From Pyropia haitanensis (Eukaryota > Rhodophyta > Bangiophyceae > Bangiales > Bangiaceae): 64,000 nt of DNA. The notes below the pieces were generated by a model that ran no database searches, had not been told where the DNA came from, and worked only from the letters and a program-made list of their open reading frames with translations. Positions 1 to 9,400 of this stretch are shown here, piece after piece (position 1 is the stretch's first letter; each line of letters starts with the position of its first letter). The stretch covers positions 50,981 to 114,980 of the forward strand of contig SDUX01000161.1 in the NCBI GenBank assembly GCA_008729055.1, written 5' to 3'. The translations under genes and the position numbers were made by a program.

Positions 1-898
1 GCCCTCCACCGCCGCCCCACCCCCCTCCGGTCAGCTCCCCACATCCCTCGCGCCCACCTCCCAAAAAGAAAAAAAACAACAGCTGAAAAAAAAAGAAAAA
101 GGCAGTGGCACAAGTGGCAGCTGCGGGAGAAGCGATGGCCGAGTCAGCAATGACAGCAGCTGGCGGTGGCGGCAGAGGCGGCGGCGTGTCGGCGTGCCCC
201 CCCCCCCCCCCAACCCCCACCACCCAGGAAGCGACGGGGCACCGTCCCAAAGTGCCCGCCACGTCCGTCGCCACCACCACGTCGCCGCCACCACCACCCC
301 GCCCCCACCACCCCACCACCACCACCGCCCGACAACCACCACCCGCGAGCGACCACCCCACCACCACAACCCCGCAACCTCCACCCCGCCATCCTCAACG
401 CCGGCCACGCACACGGCCGAGGAGCCCCCCAGCTACCCCGCCACGTCCGTGACCGTCGCCAACACCACCCGCCAACGTCGCCACCACCACCACGCCGTCG
501 GAACCACACCACCATCACACAAAAAAATAACCACCAAAAAAACCACCACCTAAACACCGCCACCCAAACACAGCCACCTTCCCATCCCACGACAACCGAA
601 ACCTCCACCCGTGACCCACCACAGCCGCCACCCCGCTCCCACCCTCCCAGAACGCGACAGGGCATCCCCCCGAAGTGCTCCGCCACGTCTGTTGCCGCCC
701 CCACCCCACCGCCACCACCCCACCGTCACCACACGCCGCCACAACCAGCCCACCACCGCCACGCCACCACCACCCCGCCCACCAGCACACCACCCCTCAA
801 TCACCCTCCCACCACACCACCCCCCCCCAACAAACTTACAACGCCAGCAATGGGGGCAGGCGAAGCACCCCCGCGGCTGCCCCACCCGCCCCGCCCTT
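1..898. other. C-rich, G-poor low-complexity stretch without a defensible gene
   Basis: From about 190 to 840 the plus strand is mostly C and A, in irregular CCACCACC- and CCGCCACC-type runs, with G nearly absent. All forward frames therefore read as Pro/Thr/His-rich strings, and the reverse frames as Gly/Val/Trp-rich ones. No domain, leader or codon-bias signal separates one frame from the others. The complementary strand is G-rich in short runs and could form quadruplexes. I see no gene here. Confidence 0.6.
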
Positions 899-899
899 G

Positions 900-1583
900 T
901 CAGCGCCGCCGCCGTCGTCGCCGCCACCAACGCCGCCGCCGCCGTGCCGCTGCCGCCCTTGCCGCCGCCGCCGTCGCCGCTGCCGCCGCCGCGGCCGGCC
1001 GCGGCGGCCCGCGGGCGGCGGCGCCTCGGCGGCCGCCGCGGCTGACCGCCGCGGAGCCGCCGCCACGCGCAGCGGCGACCAAATCGACCGCCGCGGCGGC
1101 CGTGCCCGCAAGTGACGGTAGCGGCGGCCGCGGCAACGACAGCGGCGGCAGCGGCGGCAGCGGCAGCCGCGACGGCACGGCGGCGGGGACGCCGCCGCCG
1201 CGGCAGCGCCCTCCCTGACGCGGCCCGCGTCGCGTTCTCCACCACCCCCGCACAGCGCGCGACGCGGCGGCGCCGACGCCCGAAGCGAGCAGCAGCGCCT
1301 TTAGCGCCTCGTGCACGCCCAGCTGCACCGCCCGCGTCGGCAGGTGCCCGCGAGCAGCCAGCAACAAGCTCCCCACCGCGTCACCGATGCACGCGGCGAG
1401 CACCAGACGCCGGCACCGTGACAGGTCCCGCGCCCTCTCCGCGAGAACCTTCTCAGCCACCGCGTGCAAGCCCTGCGTGCGCGCACCGGACGGCTGCGCG
1501 CCGACCAACGTCCTCGCCAGCACCGCGTCAAATCTGCGCGCGGTTATCCGTGGCCATGTGGCCAAGATGTAGCCCATGCCCAT
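900..1583 (-). CDS. Possible uncharacterised coding segment (start MGMGYILAT)
   Basis: The N-terminal 110 residues or so (1583 down to about 1250) have a balanced composition, with predicted amphipathic helices rich in Ala, Leu, Glu and Arg. After that the frame runs into Gly/Arg/Pro low complexity. Two short segments on the same strand just upstream (1544-1852 and 1874-2086) also look protein-like but lie in other frames, so this may be part of a spliced gene. I recognise no family. In DNA this GC-rich, open frames of 200 codons arise by chance, so the call is weak. Confidence 0.2.
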   Translation of the reverse strand: MGMGYILATWPRITARRFDAVLARTLVGAQPSGARTQGLHAVAEKVLAERARDLSRCRRLVLAACIGDAVGSLLLAARGHLPTRAVQLGVHEALKALLLASGVGAAASRAVRGWWRTRRGPRQGGRCRGGGVPAAVPSRLPLPPLPPLSLPRPPLPSLAGTAAAAVDLVAAARGGGSAAVSRGGRRGAAARGPPRPAAAAAAATAAAARAAAARRRRRWWRRRRRRR

Positions 1584-2086
1584 TTGTACTTTTCCTGGTG
1601 ACTTATGAGTCCGTCGACTGAATGTTTGAGAGACCGTAGAATCTGATCATTAAGTGCTAGTAAAAACGTATTGCTGTCCAGCAAGTCCAACGCGGGGACA
1701 GGCGTGTGAGGCTGTGCTGTGGTTCGCTCGACCTTGACCCCGCGCCACCGCGTGCGGACACGGGTCAACCGCACGGAGACTGGCAGTAGTACTAGGCCTA
1801 GTCGCTGCTGATTTGCGTCCTTAAGTGCGGCCAGAGCATCTGCGCTTCTCAAACAGAACTTTCCTGTTCGTCGTCAAGCGTCGTCTTCCTCACTCGCCAA
1901 AACCATGTCCACCATCTCGTCAATGGCCTGGGAGTCGTCCTCAGCCGCCAGCCAGCACCGGGCAACCTGCTCTTTCTGCTCCCGCCCGACTCCCTCGACA
2001 TGGCCAGACGTGATGGCTTCACTACCAGACCAGCAGGCGGCTCGGCCTGGACGACTGAACGGCGGGCACACATCATTGCTCATCAC
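1544..2086 (-). other. Two protein-like reverse-strand segments, possible exons
   Basis: This stretch has clearly lower GC than its surroundings. On the minus strand 1874-2086 ends in an acidic tail (LASEEDDA, then stop) after a helical segment with EQKEQVARCWLAAEDD. Positions 1544-1852 hold a second non-repetitive segment with NTFLLALNDQILRSL. The frames differ and I could not find a splice pair joining them convincingly. They may be exons of an unknown gene or a decayed one. Confidence 0.2.
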
Positions 2087-2480
2087 TCTTTGTACTTGAC
2101 ACGATTATCATCGTCGTACGGTTCTAAGTGCGTAAGCAGGAATTTAGATGTCAGCCGGGCATGGAGACAGTACGCTGTAGAGGAGTTGATCTCGGGCTTT
2201 CTGGCTTGGTTATGTGCGGACCACACAGAACCAAGCCACACTTAACCGGATACAGACTGTACCTGTTGCCCGCCGCGGCGAGCGCCTGGTGCGCGGGGCT
2301 CCGAGGTCGACGAAACAGAGGCCAAGTCCCACGCGAGCCAGCAGGCACGGATAGGGTCGGTTCAGTGTCGGCCGAGTCGCGTGATCCGCTCGGCTGGCCA
2401 ATCAATGCGCTTCCGCACTGTCGCTCTCGAGATAACTAAACGACTGCCTGTAAAGGACCTCATCGACGGCGCGAGGTTAC

Positions 2481-2524
2481 AGCCCATCCCAGGATGGGCT
2501 CGATACGCAAACCGTCGCGTATCG
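2481..2524. repeat. Two adjacent perfect inverted repeats
   Basis: AGCCCATCC (2481-2489) pairs with GGATGGGCT (2492-2500) across a 2-nt loop. Immediately after it, CGATACGC (2501-2508) pairs with GCGTATCG (2517-2524) across 8 nt. A direct repeat of GACGGCGCG flanks the pair at about 2465 and 2525. Two perfect dyads back to back are unlikely by chance in a non-repetitive segment. They could be a transposon end, a structured RNA or a cruciform site. Confidence 0.6.
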
Positions 2525-2559
2525 GACGGCGCGTCGAAACCCCGTTTCGATGGTTGACA

Positions 2560-5500
2560 CTGCATCAAAAAAGTCGATACGGGTGTCGATGCGCAAAACG
2601 AAAGAGCTGACGATGGAAATTCAGCAAGCAGCCGGGCGCTTCACGTCGTGCCAGCTGGGACCGACCAGGTCTTCCATCTTTGCCCCCGCTCTCCTCTCCC
2701 TCCGTCTCGGCGGCCTGCCGGCGGTGTCTTGCCCACCCTTGGGGACGCGGCGGTGGTCCCTTTCCTCCCACCGTTGCTCCCCCTATCATGGGATAATCCC
2801 CGCCCCCCCCCCCAGACGGAAACCCGCTCCCCCGCCGGGCGCCCCCCCCCCCTCCAACGGACCTCTGCAGCGGCGGCCCGCCGCCGCCGCCGCCGCCACC
2901 ACCGCTGGGACGGGCCGGCGGCGCGGCGGGTGGCGGCGGACGGGCGGGCGGGCGGGCGCGGCCACTGCACTGCGGACGGCGACGCGGTCGGCCGGCGTGG
3001 CGGGCGGCGGCCGTGGTGGCGGTGGCGGCGGTGGCGGCTTGCGCCGCCGTGGTGGCGTGTTCCCCCGGCGGTGGGGTGCGTGCCGGTGGACGCTGCGTCG
3101 TCGGCGGCGACTGGTGGGGGCGGCCGCGGCTGCTGCTAGCGGGCGGGCGGCATGGACGGGCCGACGCTGCCGTTGCGGGCGCCCCTGCCGGTACGGGCCG
3201 CTGTGGCGGCCACGGGCGCCGTGCGGGCGTCCCCCCCGCCCCTCGTTGCCGCTGCCGTGGGCGGCGTCCGCGCCCCGCCGCCACCCTCTCCCTCACCCCC
3301 TCCCCCCCGTTGCTTCACCCCGTCAGCGTCACCCGCCTGACCTGGCGTACTGTCACGTGTGTGCATCTCCACCGTACGGCGGGGTGGCCCGCCCGTCTAG
3401 GGTGTCGGCATGTGCCCCCCTCCCCTCCAGCGTGGCGGTCGGAGGCCACACGCGCGCTGCCGCCCTGCACTGCCGAGGCCGGCGTCCGCGCCCCTACCGC
3501 TCGACGTTTGCCAGCTGCGTGCGCACCGCGGCGGCGGGCGTGGCGTTCCCTCGTCTCTGGGCATCCCCGCCCCCGCCGGCCTACCTGTTACTCGCCGACA
3601 CTGGGGCGGCGGCGGCGGCGGCGGAGCGCCCGCCGCGGCGGCGGCCCCGTGTCCCCGCTGCCGCGACAGCGCCGCTGAGGCACCGCCGCCCACCCTTCCC
3701 CCTGACCCCCTTGGCCACCCCCGCTGCGGCGGTGTGGTGTGTCCGTAGCGGCGGCGGGTGGGTGGCCAGGCGGCGCGGGAGCGGCGGGCTGCCGCCACGC
3801 CGACGCGTCCGCCACGGGCCCGACGGCGCAACCGCAGCCGCTCGGCACGCTACCCCGCACCCGCGCGGCGGTCGCCCGCGCCCCCCCCCGCCCCGCCTCT
3901 GGTGGCGTTGGCCCTGCTGGACGCCGCGACGGGCGCACCCACCCCCAACCGCCCGCCGCCGGCGACGCTGTTACCGCCTCGCCGCCGCCACCGTCCGTGT
4001 CTCCTTCCCCCACCCCCCCCGCAGCACAGGCGCCGCGGGGGATGACCCCGTCCAACGGCACCGCCTTTGGTGACACGCAGGCGTCCGCCACGACCGGCGG
4101 GCAAAGGGCGTCGGCGGCCAGAGGCGGAGGGTGCGGGGAGGCCCTGCTCCCAATGTGTCCCCAGCTCCGCCCGCCGCCACCGTCGCGTCCGCGGGGGGAG
4201 GGTAGGCCGGCGGCGGCAACGCGCGCCGCCGGGTGTGCGGCACGGTGCCGCCCTGCGGCGGCTGTTTCGCGCAGCGAGCGGGTGGCACGCGCGCCCACCT
4301 GACCCGCAGCCCGCCGCGGTGCGGCCGGCGTGTGCGGCGTGTGGGTGTGGGGGCGACCGGCGAGCAACCAGGGGGGAACCCGCAGAGGGGGACGGGCGCG
4401 CCCCGGAGACTCGGGTCTGGCACCGCCCCGCTCGTGCCGGCGGGGCGTACGCGCCGCGGCTGGCCACCGCGGGCGCGGCGCGGCGGCGGCACTGGCGACG
4501 GCGTCGACGGCCGCCGCCGCCGCCGCCGTCGCGGATGACCGGTGTGGCCGCCGTGGTAGCCGCGGCGGCGGCCGCCACCCGCACGCGTGTGGGACAGACG
4601 CCACGGGCGGCGCGGCGCGGGCGCACGGCGTGGCGCCCACGGATGGGGGCGGCGGGTGCCCGTCCACGCTGGGTGCGTCGAGCGGGAGGCGCGGCTCGAA
4701 GCGGCGGCCGTGGCTGCCCCTCTGCGCTGCTCTTTCCGTTTTTTTTCTTGTCTTTTTTTTTTTTTTTCCGCACCGGTGCCCGCGTAGGTGCGGGAGCGTG
4801 CGAGTGGGGGCTGGTAGCGGGTGCGAGGCTGGCGCACCCCGGGCGGCGGGTAGGTACGGGCCGCGGCGTGACGCCGCGGGTGGGGACCCCACCCGCCCGC
4901 GCCGTCCGCCCGCGAGCCGGCCGGCCCGCGGCGGCGCGCCGCCGCGGCGGGCCCCCACCCCCGCGCGCATGGACGCGGCCAAAGAGCAAAGGGCAGCCCG
5001 GGGGGACCGGGGGGGGGGGGGGGGGGGCCACGCTGGCCGCCACCCCACACGGTGGGGCGGCCCGCCCGCGCCGCCCCCGCCGCCGCGCGCGCGGCGCGCG
5101 GGGGGGAGTCTGCCGACGGCGGGCGCGGAAAACCGCGGGCGCCGCCGCCGCACGGCGCGGCGCGGCGCGGCGCGGCGCGGCGGGCGGCGGGCGGCGGGGA
5201 CCGACCAACTAGAGCGCCCGCGTGTCACGTGTCGGTGCCGCGCGTGGCGCCGCGCGGCCGCGGCGCGCGCGGCGACGGGGCGTGGCCAAGGCGCCCCCCC
5301 TCCCCCCCCTCCCCGCCCCACCGGCCCCCACGCGGGGCGGCGCTGCCGCCAGCACGCCGCGTCAGCGCGGCCGTCTGGGCGCGCGCGTGCTCCCCGCGCG
5401 GCGGCGGCGGGCGCGCGCGGCGCGGGCGCGGCGCTCCACCCCCCCCCCCCCCCCCGCGGCGGCCGCGCCACGCCGCGCGGCGTCTGCCCACACGCCGCCC

Positions 5501-6125
5501 GCGTTGCCGCGGCGGGCGTGGGGTGTGGCGGCCGCCGCCGGCCGCGGCGCGCGCGTCGCTGCCCGCCGCCGCGCGTGCCGCCGCGCGTCAGCGCGCCGCC
5601 CGTTGGGCGCGCCGGCCGTCACTACGCCGGCAGTCGCTTCTTTCCTCCCCCCCCCGCCCATCGCGTTGCGTTTGTCCGCCCATCCAGTGTGGCTGGGGGG
5701 GTCGCCCACCGCCCCTGCTGGTGCACCCGTTGTTGGTGGGGGAGGCGGGGGGGGAGGGGGGGGGGGGGGGGGGTGGGGAGAGGGGGGGGGGGTATTTTTT
5801 GGTGGTGTCGTGTGGTGGCGGTTGGGGGGGGGGGGGAGGGGGGGGTGGTGTGCAGTGCATCGCGCCATCCCCTCGGCCGGCGCGCCCGCCTACCGACCGG
5901 CGGCGGCCACCGTGGCGCGGCCCCTTCCTATCCTTCCGCTGTGGCCCCTCCTCCCGTTTTGGACGCTCCCCCTGGCCGCCCATCCGTTTGCCCCGCTTCA
6001 ACACCTGGCTCACCACCGACCCTTGCGCCGTCTCCCCCCCCCCCCCCCCTCCGCCGGTCCCCCTTCTTCCCCTCCACTTCCCCCCCCCTCTCCCCCCCCC
6101 CCCCCCCCCTCCTCCGCCCGTCATC
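2560..6125. other. Extremely GC-rich low-complexity gap with homopolymers
   Basis: There are many G or C runs of 10-20 bases (for example near 5010-5027, 5750-5790, 5820-5845, 6035-6050 and 6085-6110), CGGCG tandem arrays (about 5154-5197) and one T tract (about 4738-4768). Very long open frames occur on both strands at once, all made of Arg, Ala, Gly and Pro, which is the expected artefact of such composition. No motif or domain was seen in any frame. The final part may hold the 5' region of the FHA gene. Confidence 0.6.
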
Positions 6126-6395
6126 ATGCGTGGCGGTGGCGACGCCGGCATGCCGTCAACGTCCACCGGCCGCGGCCGCCGTGCCGACGGCCTGCGGCCG
6201 TGGGAGCGCGTCGAGCGGCGCATCGGCCTCGGCGCGCGGAGCCGGCGGGGTGGGGGGACTGGCCGCGGCGGGCGGGACGGTGCCGCCTCGGCGGCGGTGG
6301 CGGGCGCGGCGGCGGTTGCCGCCGCCCGCGCGATGGGCGCCGCCACGGGCGTCGGCCGCGGCCGCGGCCGCGGCCGCGGCCGGGGGGGGGCCACC

Positions 6396-6444
<49 letters not shown>

Positions 6445-9400
6445 CGGCGGCGGCGGCGTCCGCGGCAGGCGGCGCCCCCCCCCCCCCCGTCCCGCCAGCG
6501 TCGCGACGGCGGCACACGCGGCGCCCCCCCCCCCCCCCCCACCGCCAGTGTGGCCGACGGCGGCGGCGCGGGCGGCGGCGCGTACGCGCTCCTCTGTGGC
6601 CGCGCGTTTGTCGCGTCCGAGGCGGGCACGTCGGTGAACTTTAGCTACCCCATCCGGGACGTGGCGGTGACGCTCGGCCGGTCGACGGTGGCGATTGGGG
6701 CGGTCAACCCGGCGCCGGTCGGCGCGTCTGCGCTGGTGAGTGACGTGGAGGTGGGCGTGGGGGACTCGAATAAGCTCAGCCGCCGCCACGCGCGCGTCGT
6801 GTACGAGCCGGGGCGGCGCCTGTTTATGCTGCACTGCGTGGGGAAGAACGGGCTGATGCTCATCAAAGGTGCGGCGGGGGGCGGGGGGCGGGCGGCGGGG
6901 GGCGGCCGGGGTTGGAAGAGGGGGTGAGGGAGATGGGGGTGGGGCGGGGGGGGGGGGGGGGGGGAGGGGGAGGGGTGGAGAGGTGCTGGGAGGGGGCTGC
7001 TGGCTGAGAGCTCCATTGCATGAGGGAGGGTCGCGGGGTGGGGGGTCTCGGGGTGAGCGGCATGCCACTGGCTTCCGCACCGTCCCTGCGGTTGGCATTG
7101 TCGTGACGCTGGCATACTGACGCGTGTCTTTTTTTCAATGTTGTGTGTGTGTGTGATGTGGTGTCGCGCACTGCCTGCGCGCTTGGTGCCGTGCTGTGTC
7201 GATGTCCCCCCTCTCACTCTCGCCGCCCTCCTGGCTCCCGGTCCCACCCCGGGACAGATTTGACCGCCATTACCATGACGCCAGAGACGCCGCCGCAGCC
7301 GCTCGCGTCCCGCTCCCTCATCCTCCTCGGCGACTCGTTGCTGCTTTTCCTGCTGCCACCCGTGCAGGTGGTGCCGCCGTCGCAGCAGGTGCCTGGGGGC
7401 GACGGCCGGCTGCCGCCGGGTGGCCCGCCAGGCGGCGGCCCGTCGGGTGGTGGCCCGTCGGGGGGCGGCCGGTCTTGCGGCGGTCCGTCGGCGGGGGGTC
7501 GACCATTGGGGCCACCCGCGGCGCCTCCACCGGCGCCGCCGCCCCCCCCGCCCCCCCCGCCGCGCCCCCCCCCCATCCCGCCGCCTCTTTCACCGCCCCA
7601 GCCGGGCCGACCGTGGCCAACCCGGCAGCGCCCGCCGCGGAACCTCCCGACCCGTTGGACAGGGAAGACGTGGGAGACGGGCGCGTCGGCATGCCTGGCG
7701 TGACTCCTGCCGTGGCCGTCGTTCGCCTCCCGAGCGGTCGACGCGTGACGCCCGTCCCGGGGTCGACGCTGGCTGACGTTGGCCCGCTGCTCCCCGCCTC
7801 GTGGCTCAAGGCGGAGAACAATATCCTTATCACGGGCATGATGCGCTACGGCTATGGCCGGTGGGCCAAGATCCAGGCAACCGGCGACGGGCGGCTTCGG
7901 CGGCGGCGGGTAGATGAGCTCATCACCGCCGCGCGCATGCTGATGGTGCGCTGCTTCATCCACACGCCCAGCTCCATCGAGCGTACCGCTCTCGACGCGC
8001 TGCTGCGGGAGGACATGCCGCCTGGCCTGGACCCGGCGGGGCAGAACCAGGTCCTGTCGGGTGAGTTTGTTGCCGCCGAGGCGACCGTCGATGGCACGGA
8101 GAAGCGCAAGTTTGTGCGCTGGGCGCGCAAGCTCCGCTTCCTCCGCCAGCTCCAGGCCGTCACGCGGGATGACCTGCTGTCGGCGCTCGCGCGGGGGGAC
8201 CTGCGCGTGCCAGCGCATTTGCCGGCGGCGGGCTGGGGGGGGATTGCCGACCGGGACCTGGTGCTCGGCAACTATGAGCACGGGTATGGAAATTCGCGTG
8301 GCCTTCTCGAAGACCGCAACCTGTGCTTCCACCGCTTGTTTGGGCCACCCCGAGCCACGCGCGGCGGTGGCCGCGGCGACGTTGATGGTGACGACGACGA
8401 TGACGATGAGCTTGGGGGGAGGGTGAGCCTGAGCCGCAGATGCCCGTGCGGACGGACGCTAGCAGCACTGGCGCGCGAGCGGGCCTGCCTCCTCTTCCAG
8501 CGACGAACGCGTTGCAGCGGCGAGTCAAGAGCGTGGTGGTGGTGCTCTTTCGTGAATTGGAACGTATTTCCCGCCTGAGTGGGCGCCCTTTACCTCGGCC
8601 ACAGCGGCCAGACGGGGTCGACGGCACCGCTTCGGCGCGGCGGGCGGCAAACGGCCCCGAGGTGCAAAGGGGGGCATCTCCGCTGCGGCTCACCGCTGCT
8701 GACGCACCCGTCACGTCCAAGCCGCGTGCTCCACCGCGGCCTTTGGTCGGCGTTCGGCCGCCTGGAGTGGCCGGTGGCCGCCCCTTTGTGCCTTATGATC
8801 GTGACGCGGACGGCCGTGGTACCATTGCGGGGCTGGTGCGGGCCCCGTCACTCCCACCAAGTGTGCTCGCCGGCGCCTCGACGGCACTCTCTCCTACCAT
8901 CCCGGCGGTATCAGCGGGCGCGTCACTGCCGGGTGGCGGCGTGAACGACGAACAGGCACACACGCCTCCGCGGTTTGGGGGAGGTGACGGCGAGGGCGTG
9001 CAGCCGCGCACCCCCCCGCGCATCGGTGGCGGCGGCTCTGCTGTGCTGCCGCGTACGCCTCCGCGCCTTGGAGGCGGCATTGTTAGCGGACGGCCACGCA
9101 CACCGCCACGCTTTGCTGGCGGTACGGGTCCTGGGGATGGTCAGCCGCGCACCCCCCGGCGCTTGAGCGATGGTGGTGCCACGGTGGCGGCTGAACGGTG
9201 CGCCTCGCCGGGGGGGACGCCGTCTGACCGCGGCCGAGGGGTCGGCCACCCCCCTGCCGACGGGCTCGGTGGCCGCGTCAAGTCACTCGCTGGAGCGGCG
9301 GGGGTGCTGGGCGGCGGTCCGGAGCTTGGCGATGTGAACGGGCCTGGTTCCCAAGGTCCGTTCCCGCCGTACGGCGTTCTTCCCATGGGTGCCGTTGATG

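Noticed and set aside
3588..5471. 627-codon minus-strand and similar overlapping frames
   Set aside because: All six frames are open in 80% GC low-complexity DNA and the peptides are Arg/Ala/Gly/Pro noise.
8423..8439. 17-nt intron in the FHA/FYR gene (GTGAGC to GCCGCAG)
   Set aside because: Too short to splice, and it gives the wrong frame shift. The 95-nt option (8423-8517) restores the frame exactly.
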